DNA of 64,000 nucleotides from JAVVHE01 sp038238915 (GCA_038238915.1 JBBSFH010000003.1:117799-181798); one strand, 5' to 3'. Positions 26,928 through 37,139 are shown, numbered from the stretch's first letter. Numbers and translations: made by a program. The notes: generated by a model from the sequence alone, not told the origin.

Positions 26928-27611
26928 GTGCGTAAGATCGCAGTGGGAAGGCCGCAGTTGTTTGCGGCGGAGGGCACCGTGACAGCGGACGGGACGAGGA
27001 GCGCGCGCGCGGCGACGACGCCGCTCAAGAGCGAAGTCGCGGCCTACAAGCGCCGCCGCATTGTCGAGGAGGCAAGTCGGCTGTTCTTCTCGGCAGGCTA
27101 TGAGACGACGACGCTGGACGCGGTCGCCGAGCGGTTGCATGTCACCAAGCCGTTCATCTACTCCTATTACAAGAACAAAGGCGAACTGCTTTACGACATC
27201 TGCCAGACGGGGATCCAATTGTCGCTCACCGCACTTGAGGATGCGCTGGAAGTCGAAGGTACTGCGACCGAACAGCTCAAGATGGTGGTCGAACGCGTGG
27301 CGCGCATCATCATCGAGAACCAGCAATATATCAGTGTCTATCAGCGCGAGGAGAAAAGCCTCGCGTCCGAGGACGCGCGCCGCATTCGCGAACTTCGCCA
27401 CCGGTTCGATCAGATCCTGAGCCGCCTGCTCGCCAGGGGCAAGCAGGCGGGCGAGTTCGAGTTCGATGACGCGTCGCGCACCGCGCTCTGGATCGGCGGC
27501 ATCCTCAGCTGGATCGCCAACTGGTATCACGAGGGTGGCCGCTGGTCCGCCACGGAGGTCGTGATGGACGCGATTTCGATTGTGATGCGTCTGGTGGTCA
27601 AGCCACGATGA
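26928..27611 (+). CDS. TetR-family transcriptional regulator
   Basis: A TetR regulator of 227 residues. The HTH is at about residues 42-90 (RRRIVEEASRLFFSAGYETT, AVAERLHVTKPFIYSYYKNK), followed by a helical ligand-binding domain. The first 35 residues are not conserved, so a later start (GTG near 26980) is possible. It lies between the Fe-ADH and acyl-CoA synthetase genes and overlaps the latter by four bases, so it probably controls this catabolic island, perhaps with an acyl-CoA as effector. Confidence 0.87.
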   Translation: MRKIAVGRPQLFAAEGTVTADGTRSARAATTPLKSEVAAYKRRRIVEEASRLFFSAGYETTTLDAVAERLHVTKPFIYSYYKNKGELLYDICQTGIQLSLTALEDALEVEGTATEQLKMVVERVARIIIENQQYISVYQREEKSLASEDARRIRELRHRFDQILSRLLARGKQAGEFEFDDASRTALWIGGILSWIANWYHEGGRWSATEVVMDAISIVMRLVVKPR

Positions 27612-29209
27612 GCAACGACCCGCGCGTTCCCGACCGGTCTGTGTGCGTGCTGCGTTACTTGCTCGACCGCATGGCCGCCGAACGCCGCGATCAAGTTCAT
27701 GTGGTTTTCGAGGACGGCGGATCGTGGACTTTTGCCGAGCTGCGGCGAAGGACAGTGGCGGTCGCGGCCGGGTTGCAGAAGCTGGGCGTCGCGCAGGGCG
27801 ATCACGTCGCGGTGTGGCTTCCACACGGGCGCGAGGCGCTGCTGGCCTTTTATGCGATCAACTATCTCGGCGCGGTGTTCGTGCCCTTCAATACAGCTTA
27901 TCGCGGTGCGATCCTCGAGCATGTGCTCGGCAATGCTGGCGCGCGCCTTCTGATCGCCCATGCGCAGCTGATCGGCCGGCTGGCCGACGCCGACACTGCG
28001 TCCATTGAACAGCTGATAGTGGTGGGCGACAGCGCGCCGCCAACGCGGTTTCCCACGGTCGCGTTCGCGGCGGTAACGGGCGCGGAGGCTGATCTCTCCC
28101 CGCCCCAACGACCAATCGAGCCGTGGGATCCGCAGTCGGTCATCTACACTTCGGGTACGACGGGCCCATCCAAGGGGGTGCTATCTTCGTACCTCCATCT
28201 CTACAGCAACGCCGGGCCCGAGGCGTGGCCGTTCGTTACCGGCAACGACCGCTTCCTCGTCAACATGCCGATCTTCCACATCGGCGGCCTCGGCGTCCCG
28301 TTCGTCATGCTCGCGCGAGGCGGCTCCATCGCGCTGATGGAGAATTTCTCGACCGAACGCTTCTGGGAGTTCGCGCGCACCAGCGACAGCACGGTCGCGT
28401 TCCTGCTAGGCGCGATGGCGACCTTCCTGATGAAAGCTTCGTCCTCGCCCGGCGACCGCGATCATATAATTCGACTGGTGATGATGGTGCCGCTGACCGG
28501 CATCAGCGCAGCATTCCGCGAGCGGTTCGGCGCGGACGTCTACACAATCTTTAACATGACGGAAATTTCGACACCGATCGTCTCTGAAGCCAATCCGACG
28601 AAAGCGGGGACGTGCGGGCGAGTGCGGCCGGGTGTGGAGGTGCGATTGGTCGATGGCAATGATTGCGAGGTGCTCGTTGGCGCGGTGGGTGAAATGCTGG
28701 TCCGTACTGACCGGCCGTGGGCGATGAACAGCGGCTACTATGGCAATGCCGAGGCGACCGCGCGCGCGTGGCGCAACGGCTGGTTCCACACCGGCGATGC
28801 GTTTCGATGTGACGCGGAGGGCTATTTCTATTTCGTCGATCGTGTGAAGGACGCGATCCGACGGCGCGGCGAAAACATTTCGTCCTTCGAGGTCGAGGCG
28901 CAGCTTCTCGCCCACCCGCATGTGCGCGAGGCGGCTGTGATCGGCGTGCCGAGCGAGTATTCGGAGGAGGACGTGCTGGCAGTGATCGCACCGGTTGAGG
29001 GATGCGCGATCAATCCGGCGGCGCTGCTTGTGTTCCTTGAAACGCGACTGCCCTATTTCATGATTCCGCGCTACATCCGGCTGCTGGATGATCTGCCCAA
29101 GACCCCGTCCGCCAAGGTGATGAAGGCCGAGCTGCGCGCGTCGGGCATTACGGCGGATTGCTGGGACCGGGAATTGGCCGGCATCCGGCTGAAGCGCGAC
29201 CGATTGTAG
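27608..29209 (+). CDS. AMP-dependent acyl-CoA synthetase
   Basis: A 533-residue ANL-family ligase that activates a carboxylic acid to its CoA thioester. Motifs are the P-loop YTSGTTGPSKG, NMTEIS, GWFHTGD, the hinge RVKDAIRRRGENISSFEVE and the catalytic Lys in TPSAKVMK. It is nearest to the CaiC/long-chain type. The start is coupled to the TetR gene by an ATGA overlap. With the racemase at 34519 it suggests activation of a 2-methyl-branched acid. Confidence 0.9.
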   Translation: MSNDPRVPDRSVCVLRYLLDRMAAERRDQVHVVFEDGGSWTFAELRRRTVAVAAGLQKLGVAQGDHVAVWLPHGREALLAFYAINYLGAVFVPFNTAYRGAILEHVLGNAGARLLIAHAQLIGRLADADTASIEQLIVVGDSAPPTRFPTVAFAAVTGAEADLSPPQRPIEPWDPQSVIYTSGTTGPSKGVLSSYLHLYSNAGPEAWPFVTGNDRFLVNMPIFHIGGLGVPFVMLARGGSIALMENFSTERFWEFARTSDSTVAFLLGAMATFLMKASSSPGDRDHIIRLVMMVPLTGISAAFRERFGADVYTIFNMTEISTPIVSEANPTKAGTCGRVRPGVEVRLVDGNDCEVLVGAVGEMLVRTDRPWAMNSGYYGNAEATARAWRNGWFHTGDAFRCDAEGYFYFVDRVKDAIRRRGENISSFEVEAQLLAHPHVREAAVIGVPSEYSEEDVLAVIAPVEGCAINPAALLVFLETRLPYFMIPRYIRLLDDLPKTPSAKVMKAELRASGITADCWDRELAGIRLKRDRL

Positions 29210-29243
29210 CTGACCGCCGCGCTAGCCGGGTGCCAACCCCGCG

Positions 29244-31472
29244 CTAGTAGCTCAGTCCAAGCGTAACGCCGAAGGTTCGCGGAGGGGTGAGCGAACCGAC
29301 GCGCACGCTGTTGAACAGGGGGGCGGTGATGATGTTGTTCGAGATCACGAAATGATCGGTCAGGTTGCGTCCCCAGACCTCCAGCGACCAGCTTTTCGAA
29401 CTGCGATAGCGAAGTCCCGCGTTGAGCAGCGCGTATGGTGCCTGTGTGGCATCGGCGTTGTTGAACTCGGTGAAGAAAACGCGATCCTGCCAGTTGACGT
29501 CAGCGCGCAAGTTGAAGGATCCCTTGCTGCCCTTGTACAGTTCATAATCGGCAGCAGCCCGAAACGTGAATTCGGGCGCGTTCGACAGGCGGTTGCCCGA
29601 CAGATCGACCTGCTTGAACGCTTGCCGGTAATCGCCGCTGGTGAATTTGGTGTATGTCGCGTTCAGGTAAGTGGCGAAGAGATCGAGTTGCAGCGCGGGA
29701 ACCGGCCGCGCATGCAGTTCGGCTTCGACGCCGTAGTTGCGCGCCGAAGCGGCGTTGACTGTGGTGACGACGCTGTCCGCACCGACGAAGCCGACCTGAA
29801 GGTCCGAATAATCGATGTAGAACAGCGCCAGCGTGCCACTCAGCCGGTGATCGTGCGTGCTAGATTTGGCACCGATCTCGTATCCCCACGCATACTCGGG
29901 GTTGATCACCGGGTTCTGCGAGCCGACGTTGATGACGCCGGATTTGAAGCCGCGCGTGACCGAGGCATAGAGCAGGGTATCGTCGGTCGCCTGCCAGTTG
30001 AGCACGACCGTGGGCGTGAACGCGTCCCAGCTCTTCGCCTTGTCGGTCGATACGCTGCTCAGGAACTCGAAGCTGCCGACGCCCTTGCGCTTTTCGTAGC
30101 TGTAGCGACCGCCTGCCGTGAGCTTCAGCCGATCGGTGAACTTGTAGGCACCCTGTAGGTAGACGCCGTAGGCATCGGTGTCGACCGTACCCTGCTGGAG
30201 ATAATTCTTGTCATTGAAGGTTGCGGCGGGCAGGCCGAACAGGATGCCAAGGTTGACCAGCGGAACGCGCACCGCGCCAGCGAGCTTTTCATGGAAATAC
30301 ATCGCGCCGAACAGAGCATCCCACCGATCGCTCTTGTAGGTGCCGACGAACTCCTGACTGACGGACTGACTGCTCTCGTTATAGTTGTTCTGCCCGAACA
30401 GCCAGACGTTCGAAGCGTCCAGATCGTCACGATTGAATCGGACGAAATCATGGTAGGACGTGATCGACTTGATGTCCCACGCTTCGTGGTTCCAAGTGAT
30501 CGTTCCGGTGAAGTTGTTGCCGTGACGCTCGTTGATCGGATTTTGATCCGAATAGATGTTGCGAGGATTCAGTCTGATTCCGTTTTTCTGCGAGTAGGTA
30601 ACGATCGAATCGCCGCCGAGCAGCGATCCCAGCGCGTTTTCGGGCGCAACGGTCGGACCGAAATAGTGGAACGCGTAATTATTGTCGTGTTCCTCGAAAT
30701 GCTCGCCCGACAGTAGAAGATCGAACTCGGGCGAGGCCTTGATAAGGACCGAAGCGCGGATCGCCCACGCGTCGCGGTTGTCGATCGGGCTGCCCGTGAA
30801 GATGTTGCGCCCGTATCCGTCATGGCGATCATATTTGCCCGACACGCGGAACATAACCTTATCGTCGACAATCGGTCCGCCAACCCCGCCTTCGGCAGTG
30901 AACTGGTTGTAGTTGCCGTAGGTGAGATCGAGGTTGCTGCGCCACGCATTGCCCGGTTTCATCGTGACGATGTTGATCGCACCTGCCGTCGCGCCGCGGC
31001 CATACAGCGTGCCTTGTGGTCCGCGCAGCACTTCGACGCGCTCGATGTCGTAGAAGCCCGCGAGCTGCGCGGCGGGACGCGAGATGATCGCGCCATCCTG
31101 CAGAAAGGCGACCGCGCCGTCCGCGCCGAGATCGATGCTGGTGAGCCCGATGCCGCGGATGAAGGTGCGGTTGACGCCAAACTGATCGCCCACCGACAGG
31201 TTGGGGACCGCGCTGGCGAGCGAGCCGATGTTGGTGACGCCGCCCGCGCCGATCTGGTCCGCGCCGATTGCGGTGATCGATGCCGCAACTTTTGAAATCC
31301 GCTCGCTGCTGCGCGTCGCCGTGACGACGATCTCGCCCGGGGTATTTCCCTCCGACAGCGGTGCCTGTTGTGCCCGGGCGGGCACGACCATTGCCGCGAA
31401 AGCGCTTGCCGCGAGCAGGGCCGAGCCGCACCGATGCCGGGCGAGCGACGCCATTTGAGTCCGGTGTTCCAT
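29244..31472 (-). CDS. TonB-dependent receptor
   Basis: A 742-residue outer-membrane receptor. ATG 31472 has GGGAGGA upstream and gives a signal peptide ending PARAQ. The TonB box is GEIVVTATRSSERIS. The plug has VEVLRGPQGTLYGRGATAGA and the barrel ends in GVTLGLSY with an aromatic last residue. It is convergent with the acyl-CoA synthetase gene and divergent from the MBL gene, so it probably takes up the substrate of this island. The exact ligand is unknown. Confidence 0.9.
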   Translation of the reverse strand: MEHRTQMASLARHRCGSALLAASAFAAMVVPARAQQAPLSEGNTPGEIVVTATRSSERISKVAASITAIGADQIGAGGVTNIGSLASAVPNLSVGDQFGVNRTFIRGIGLTSIDLGADGAVAFLQDGAIISRPAAQLAGFYDIERVEVLRGPQGTLYGRGATAGAINIVTMKPGNAWRSNLDLTYGNYNQFTAEGGVGGPIVDDKVMFRVSGKYDRHDGYGRNIFTGSPIDNRDAWAIRASVLIKASPEFDLLLSGEHFEEHDNNYAFHYFGPTVAPENALGSLLGGDSIVTYSQKNGIRLNPRNIYSDQNPINERHGNNFTGTITWNHEAWDIKSITSYHDFVRFNRDDLDASNVWLFGQNNYNESSQSVSQEFVGTYKSDRWDALFGAMYFHEKLAGAVRVPLVNLGILFGLPAATFNDKNYLQQGTVDTDAYGVYLQGAYKFTDRLKLTAGGRYSYEKRKGVGSFEFLSSVSTDKAKSWDAFTPTVVLNWQATDDTLLYASVTRGFKSGVINVGSQNPVINPEYAWGYEIGAKSSTHDHRLSGTLALFYIDYSDLQVGFVGADSVVTTVNAASARNYGVEAELHARPVPALQLDLFATYLNATYTKFTSGDYRQAFKQVDLSGNRLSNAPEFTFRAAADYELYKGSKGSFNLRADVNWQDRVFFTEFNNADATQAPYALLNAGLRYRSSKSWSLEVWGRNLTDHFVISNNIITAPLFNSVRVGSLTPPRTFGVTLGLSY

Positions 31473-31697
31473 CAATGTCCTCCCCGACGATCGCTTTTCT
31501 ACTTTCGCGTAAAGAATACGACATTCGAGTAGGATGCAAGGGGGTTCGGCGCGAATCGATCGATCAGGATCGTAGAAACCTCCGCCGGGTTGACGCGCAT
31601 TGCCCGCGCCGTATCTACTGCCGAGTAGGATTCGTAGACTGGCGGGCAACTATCCGCCTCCAGCTCTGCGACGTGGACGAGAGAACGGAGGGACGCG

Positions 31698-32570
31698 GTG
31701 GACCAGTTCGCGATCGGCACCTTTCGGGTCCACCGTGTCGAGGAATGGCGCGGGCCTCTCCTCCCGCCGCGCCAGCTGTTTGCGCTGCGCGATCCGGGAC
31801 CGCCGATCGAGGATGTCGATCTCGATGATGACCCAATCGAGGCATATATCCAGAGCTGGGTGATCGAGACGCCGACCCGCACGATCCTGCTCGATACCGG
31901 CTGCGGCAACCACAAGAACCGGCCCGGTATCCCGGTCTTCGGCGATCTCTCGACCGATTTCCTCGACCGCCTCGCTGCGATCGGCTTCTCGCGAGGAGAC
32001 ATCGACCTTGTCGTGTGCACCCATCTCCATGTCGATCACGTCGGCTGGAACACGTGCCGCGATGGCGATCGGTGGGTGCCCACGTTCCCAAACGCCCGGT
32101 ATGTATTTCCCCGTGCAGACGTCGAATATTGGGATCCGTGCAACCGGGAGCGCTTTCCAGCGATGATCGGCGCGGCGGTGAACGCGGGGTTCTTCGACGA
32201 CAGTGTGCGCCCGATCCTCGACGCCGGCCTCGCCGATCTCGTATCCGCCCCGGTCGATCTTGATGAGGGCGTTTCGCTCGATCCCACACCTGGCCATACT
32301 CCCGGCAGCCAGGCGATAACCATCGCCAGTGGTGGCGAACGCGCGATGTTCATCGGCGATGTCCTCCACCATCCGCTGCAGATCCGATATCCGCAGCTCA
32401 ACAGCATCTTCTGTGAGGACGCCATTCGTGCGCGCGCCACGCGGCTGGGTGTGCTGGCGTGCGCGGCAGAGACGAACGCGGTCCTCGTGCCCGCGCATTT
32501 TGGAGACGAGCACATTGTGCGCGTCCAGCGCCACAGAGAGACCTTCCGCGCGGTCCCGGCCTTCGCGTGA
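31698..32570 (+). CDS. MBL-fold hydrolase, possibly a lactonase
   Basis: A 290-residue metallo-beta-lactamase-fold hydrolase with the metal motif THLHVDHVG, a further His in TPGHTPGSQ and Asp in FIGDVLHHP. Quorum-quenching lactonases share this pattern. It starts at GTG 31698 and its stop overlaps the Baeyer-Villiger monooxygenase start as GTGA. A lactonase next to a Baeyer-Villiger enzyme would open the lactone made from a cyclic ketone. That pairing is inference from position. Confidence 0.82.
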   Translation: MDQFAIGTFRVHRVEEWRGPLLPPRQLFALRDPGPPIEDVDLDDDPIEAYIQSWVIETPTRTILLDTGCGNHKNRPGIPVFGDLSTDFLDRLAAIGFSRGDIDLVVCTHLHVDHVGWNTCRDGDRWVPTFPNARYVFPRADVEYWDPCNRERFPAMIGAAVNAGFFDDSVRPILDAGLADLVSAPVDLDEGVSLDPTPGHTPGSQAITIASGGERAMFIGDVLHHPLQIRYPQLNSIFCEDAIRARATRLGVLACAAETNAVLVPAHFGDEHIVRVQRHRETFRAVPAFA

Positions 32571-34516
32571 CCGTGCTGCCAAGCCAGCCATCGCGCAACG
32601 CCGATGCGGATTTCCTCGCCGCGCACGCGGAGACGCTGCGCGAGGCGATCGCCGCCGCCGATCCCGCGACGCTGCTGCTTGTTCTCGTCCAGCTGACGGG
32701 GGCGCGCGCGTGGCTGGACCGCGCCCGGCCGTACATCGCGGGACCGATGAATTACCACGAGACGATGCCGGATGAGATGCGCACCGCAATCCGCGCGGAG
32801 TTGTACGACACTCTCCTGGATCATGCGCGGCATCCTCGCCCATGGCCCCCGATCCCGAGCGGAGAACTGCTCAACGACATGCTTGGCACTGCGGCGGGCG
32901 GCGCGGTCAGCGAAGATTATGCAGCAATGATGCGCGAAGACCTCGATCCCGCGCACCACGCGCCACGCGAACTGGCGCGGCGCGACACGAAGGCGCGCGT
33001 GCCGGACGATTTCAACGCGATCATCATTGGCGCGGGAATGTCGGGTATCGGCGCGGCGATCTACCTGCACGAAGCGGGCATCCGCTTCACGATCCTCGAA
33101 AAGGGATCGGCGGTCGGCGGCACGTGGTACCAGAACACCTATCCCGGTTGCGGGGTCGATACGCCCAACCATTTCTACTCCTATTCGTTCGAACCCGATT
33201 TCAACTGGACGCACTTCTACGCAAAGCGCGACGAACTCTGGCGATACTTCGAAACCATTGCTGACCGCCACGATCTGCGCCCGCACGTCCGTCTCGGGAC
33301 CGAGGTAGTCTCGACCACATGGGACGAAGCCGCCGCGCGCTGGACGGTAGTCTCGCGCGACCGGGATGGAGTCACCCAAACGACCACCGCACGCATCGTG
33401 ATTTCGGCGGTTGGCATCCTCAGCCGCCCCAAATGGCCCGAGATCGAGGGATTGGACAGTTTCGTGGGCGTCAAGCTCCACAGCGGCGCTTGGGATCCCG
33501 CGTTCGACTGGCGCGGCAAGCGCGTGGGGCTGATCGGTACCGGCGCTTCCGGCCACCAGATCGGTCCGACCATTGCGCCCGATGTCGCCAAGCTATCGAT
33601 ATTCCAGCGTTCGCCGCACTGGGTCGTGCCGAACCCCAACTATTTCCTCGAAGTCTCGCCCGGCAAGCAGTGGGCGCTGGAGCATATCCCCTTTTACGCG
33701 CGCTGGTATCGCTTCCAGCTCTTCTGGGCGTTCGCGGACGGCCTGCACGACGCGCTGAAGATCGATCCGGATTGGGGCGATCCCGCGCGCTCGATCAACC
33801 GCGCCAACGATCGGCACCGGCAGTTCATGGAGCGCTTCATCAAGGCCGAACTCGGTGAGGACTCGCCACTGCTGGCCAAAGTGCTCCCGAGCTTCCCGCC
33901 CTATGGCAAGCGCATTCTGATCGACAATCACTGGTATCGCATGCTCAAGCGGCCCAATGTCGATCTCGTCACCGAGCAGATTCGCCGCGTCGTGCCTGAA
34001 GGCATTGAGACCGAGGACGGCGTGGTCCACCCGCTCGACGCGGTCCTGTGCGCGACGGGCTTCCAGGCGAGCAAGATGCTGGCACCGATGCGGGTCACCG
34101 GCCGTCGCGGTGTCGAGCTGCACCAGATGTGGAAGCCCGATGACGCCACCGCATATCAGGGGACGATGGTACCCGGCTTCCCCAATTTCTTCCTGCTGCT
34201 CGGCCCCAACACCGCGCTCGCGCACGGCGGCAACGCGATCTTCATCGTCGAATGCCAGATGCGCCTCGTGATGAATGCGCTGAACGCCCTGGTGGACGAG
34301 AACCATATCTCGGTCGACGTGCGCGAGTCCGCGCACGACGCTTACGTCGCCGAGGTGGACCGGCTGCATCGCGGAATGGTCTGGTCGCATCCGGGCGTCA
34401 AAAGCTGGTATCGCAATGCGGCCGGCCGCGTCTTTGCGGTGCTGCCGTTCCGGCTGGTGGATTTCTGGAAGATGACGTCCAGCCTCGACCGTGACGCGCT
34501 TGCCTTCAGCGATTGA
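32567..34516 (+). CDS. Flavin monooxygenase of Baeyer-Villiger type
   Basis: A 649-residue FAD/NADPH monooxygenase. The FAD site is IIIGAGMSGIGAA, the fingerprint FVGVKLHSGAW fits the Baeyer-Villiger pattern FxGxxxHxxxW, and the NADP site is GLIGTGASGHQIG. An extra N-terminal segment of about 150 residues precedes the FAD domain, as in some steroid or terpenoid monooxygenases. GTG 32567 overlaps the MBL gene. It inserts oxygen next to a ketone to give an ester or lactone. Confidence 0.88.
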   Translation: MTVLPSQPSRNADADFLAAHAETLREAIAAADPATLLLVLVQLTGARAWLDRARPYIAGPMNYHETMPDEMRTAIRAELYDTLLDHARHPRPWPPIPSGELLNDMLGTAAGGAVSEDYAAMMREDLDPAHHAPRELARRDTKARVPDDFNAIIIGAGMSGIGAAIYLHEAGIRFTILEKGSAVGGTWYQNTYPGCGVDTPNHFYSYSFEPDFNWTHFYAKRDELWRYFETIADRHDLRPHVRLGTEVVSTTWDEAAARWTVVSRDRDGVTQTTTARIVISAVGILSRPKWPEIEGLDSFVGVKLHSGAWDPAFDWRGKRVGLIGTGASGHQIGPTIAPDVAKLSIFQRSPHWVVPNPNYFLEVSPGKQWALEHIPFYARWYRFQLFWAFADGLHDALKIDPDWGDPARSINRANDRHRQFMERFIKAELGEDSPLLAKVLPSFPPYGKRILIDNHWYRMLKRPNVDLVTEQIRRVVPEGIETEDGVVHPLDAVLCATGFQASKMLAPMRVTGRRGVELHQMWKPDDATAYQGTMVPGFPNFFLLLGPNTALAHGGNAIFIVECQMRLVMNALNALVDENHISVDVRESAHDAYVAEVDRLHRGMVWSHPGVKSWYRNAAGRVFAVLPFRLVDFWKMTSSLDRDALAFSD

Positions 34517-34518
34517 GC

Positions 34519-35541
34519 ATGTCAGCCGGACAACTAGCGGGCCTCAAAGTGGTCGAGTTTGCCGGACTTGGCCCGGTTGCCTTCGCCGGCATGATGCTGG
34601 CCGACATGGGGGCGGACGTGACCCGCATCGCGCGCCCGGGCGAGCCCGCGGTCAGCCCCGGCGATCCCGCGCTCGACATCCTGCTGCGCGGCCGCGCCTA
34701 CGTCAGGCTTGATCTGCGCTCCCCAGGCGGGGTTGCGCAAGCCATGCCGCTGGTCGAACAGGCGGACATACTAATCGAGGGCTTCCGCCCGGGCGTGATG
34801 GAGCGGCTCGGCCTTGGTCCTGAACCGTGCGTCGCCGCGAACCCCGCGCTGATCTACGTGCGCCTCACCGGCTGGGGGCAGACCGGGCCGCTCGCGCACA
34901 AGGCGGGTCACGATATCAACTATCTCGCGGTCGCGGGCGCGCTGCATCCGATCGGTCCGGCGGGCAAACCGCCCGTACCGCCGCTCAATTACATCGGCGA
35001 TTTCGGGGGCGGGGGGATGCTGGCGGTAGTCGGCGCGCTCGCCGCGCTCGCCGCGCGAGCGCGCACGGGACGCGGCGAAGTGATCGATGTGGCGATGGTC
35101 GATGGCATCGGCCTGCAGATGGCGATGCTATACTCGTGGCGGGCAATGGGCTTCTGGACCGACCGGCGCGGCGAGAATCTGCTCGATGGCGGTGCGTATT
35201 TCTATCGCTGCTACGAAACCGCAGACGGGGCTTATCTCGCGGTTGGCGCACTGGAACCGCAGTTCCACCGGGCCTTTATCGACGGTCTGGGCCTCGACCC
35301 GGCTGGGTTCGAGCCCCAATATGACCGATCGCGATGGCCAGAACGCGCCGAGCGCATTGCCGGGGTGATCGCCGGGAAGACGCGCGCCGCATGGGTGGAG
35401 GCCTTCGCCGATCTCGACGGCTGTGTGTCGCCGGTGCTCACACCCGACGAAGCCATCGACCATCCCGCCAGCCGCGCGCGCGCGGCGCATATCGAGGCGG
35501 CGGGACAATGGCAGCCCGCCCCCGCACCCCGCTTTGGGTGA
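34519..35541 (+). CDS. Alpha-methylacyl-CoA racemase-type family III CoA transferase
   Basis: A 340-residue CaiB/BaiF family protein. The stretch GHDINYLAVAGALHPIGP holds the catalytic His, and GDFGGGGML the catalytic Asp, in the arrangement of alpha-methylacyl-CoA racemases. It would epimerise 2-methyl-branched acyl-CoAs so that beta-oxidation can continue, which suggests a steroid side chain, bile acid or isoprenoid substrate. ATG 34519 follows the monooxygenase stop by two bases. The gene ends just before the IS6 scar. Confidence 0.87.
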   Translation: MSAGQLAGLKVVEFAGLGPVAFAGMMLADMGADVTRIARPGEPAVSPGDPALDILLRGRAYVRLDLRSPGGVAQAMPLVEQADILIEGFRPGVMERLGLGPEPCVAANPALIYVRLTGWGQTGPLAHKAGHDINYLAVAGALHPIGPAGKPPVPPLNYIGDFGGGGMLAVVGALAALAARARTGRGEVIDVAMVDGIGLQMAMLYSWRAMGFWTDRRGENLLDGGAYFYRCYETADGAYLAVGALEPQFHRAFIDGLGLDPAGFEPQYDRSRWPERAERIAGVIAGKTRAAWVEAFADLDGCVSPVLTPDEAIDHPASRARAAHIEAAGQWQPAPAPRFG

Positions 35542-35617
35542 CCGTGATCGCCGTTGCACGAAGTCCAGGGTGGGGTTTGGGGGCTGTGCGCCTCGTCACG
35601 GTTAACCTGACAGCACC
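35542..35617 (+). mobile_element. IS6-type end scar
   Basis: A short remnant that ends with the terminal repeat GTTAACCTGACAGCACC at 35601-35617 and has a preceding GGGGTTTGGGGGCTGTGCG segment like the 25.6-kb copy. It separates the catabolic island on the left from the twelve-gene minus-strand operon on the right. Confidence 0.65.
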
Positions 35618-35660
35618 GACGGTTTCGCTATGGATAAAGCCCTCCAGAGCGATGTCGAGG

Positions 35661-37136
35661 TCAGCGGCGTGGCGGTGGTATCGTACGCGCTGAGGTGCCG
35701 CTTGGAGGAGCGGTCCTGTTCGGAGCGCCAGCCTGCGCTGGCCCTGCGGCCACGTGCGGTGCCGTTGTTGCGTCCGTTCTGGATGTGCTGCCTGCACCTG
35801 CGACGGGTGCCGCATTTCCGCCCGCCGGTGGAGGCGTGACCACCGTGCCACCCGAAGCACCCGTCGCGCCACTGCTGCCGGTTGCGGGCGGCGGCGGAAG
35901 CGGCGGTGCGACCACGCTTGCCGGGATCGGTGCCCCCGCGCTTGCCAGGCGCGTATCCATCGCCGTGCGCCGCGCCGTCTCGGCGTCGCGCACGCCTGCC
36001 GCGCGCGTGCTATCCGATGCGCTCGCCAGCCGTGCCTCCTCTTGCGGATTGAGCGTGTTGACGCGGATGCGGTCCACCTCCTGAACACCCGCGAGCCGGG
36101 CGAGCGGCACATAATCGCTGCGGAAGACAAGCTCGACCTGGCTATTGAGATCGACGCTGGTGTTCGTTTCCTCGGTGGTGCGCGTCTGTTCGGTGGTGAC
36201 ATAGCCGATGGTGTTCTTGACGCTGGCAGATGCGCCCCATGGCCCCATGCCGAAGCTGCCGCTGGCGGCGATCTCGTTGTGCATATCGAAGCTCGATCCG
36301 CGATCGTCGTTGGCGGCGCTGCGTGTATCGATGTGAAAGCGCATTCCCGCGCTGATCCGCCCGCTTTCGATGACGATGCGTTGCAGGCCCATCATCACCA
36401 TCGAGGAGAGCATCTGCTGCCGGTTCTTCGCCATCGCCGCGCGCGCGAAGCCCACCAGGCCCTCGGGATCGCCGCTCGGCACAGGATCTTCGGGGCGCAG
36501 CAAAAGCCCGCCGCGCAGCGCGCCCTCGCTCGGCATCTGCTGTCCGGGTGCCAGGACGAGACGGGTCTCGCGGTCGCGCTGGGCTTGGGCTTCGGCGCGT
36601 TCGTCGGGCGTCATCGCGGCGCGATCCTCGGCACTGGTATCGTCCTCGGGGCCCTGGACGCGGAAGTTGGGGAATTTATCCGCGAGCCACGCGCGCGCGC
36701 CGGACACGCCCACCTGCGCGTCGGCGAACCCTTCGGTGCTGGCTGCTACGTTGCGGATCAGATCGAGATAGGCCTGCAGCTGCTGCTGGTTGCTATCGTT
36801 CATCGCCTTGAAGACGCCGGTGATCAGCTCGGTGACGAAGCGCGGGAAAGAGACCGCGTTCAGCACCGCCTGCGTGGTGCCCGCGAGCCGATCGGTGGCG
36901 ACGCCCGAGTAAGCATGACCCGCGCCGCCCTGCGCCATGGCGAGCGGGGCGGGAGCAGCCTCAGCCTGCTGCGCGAGCGCGCGAGCTGTGTGCGCCACCT
37001 TGACGAGCGCGCCCGCGATCTCGCGGCGGGTTTCGGGATGGAGCGCGTGATAGCGTTCGGACGCGGTGAGCAGATCGCGGACTGCCCCGCGAACCTCCGG
37101 GGTTGGCGCTGCGCGTGCGAGGGCGGGCTGGCCCAC
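35661..37136 (-). CDS. Unrecognised operon protein, paralogue family A, member 4
   Basis: A 491-residue protein that shares three blocks with the genes at 38114, 39330 and (in part) 46033. These are an N-terminal helix pair (EVRGAVRDLLTASERYHALH), a long amphipathic helix (FPRFVTELITGVFKAMND), and a C-terminal strand block with GLQRIVIESGRISAGMRFH and VFRSDYVPLARL. Its tail is Pro/Ala-rich. There is no signal peptide, membrane segment or catalytic motif. It is the last gene of the sigma-54 operon and may be a structural component. Function unknown. Confidence 0.7.
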   Translation of the reverse strand: MGQPALARAAPTPEVRGAVRDLLTASERYHALHPETRREIAGALVKVAHTARALAQQAEAAPAPLAMAQGGAGHAYSGVATDRLAGTTQAVLNAVSFPRFVTELITGVFKAMNDSNQQQLQAYLDLIRNVAASTEGFADAQVGVSGARAWLADKFPNFRVQGPEDDTSAEDRAAMTPDERAEAQAQRDRETRLVLAPGQQMPSEGALRGGLLLRPEDPVPSGDPEGLVGFARAAMAKNRQQMLSSMVMMGLQRIVIESGRISAGMRFHIDTRSAANDDRGSSFDMHNEIAASGSFGMGPWGASASVKNTIGYVTTEQTRTTEETNTSVDLNSQVELVFRSDYVPLARLAGVQEVDRIRVNTLNPQEEARLASASDSTRAAGVRDAETARRTAMDTRLASAGAPIPASVVAPPLPPPPATGSSGATGASGGTVVTPPPAGGNAAPVAGAGSTSRTDATTAPHVAAGPAQAGAPNRTAPPSGTSARTIPPPRR

Positions 37137-37139
37137 GGC

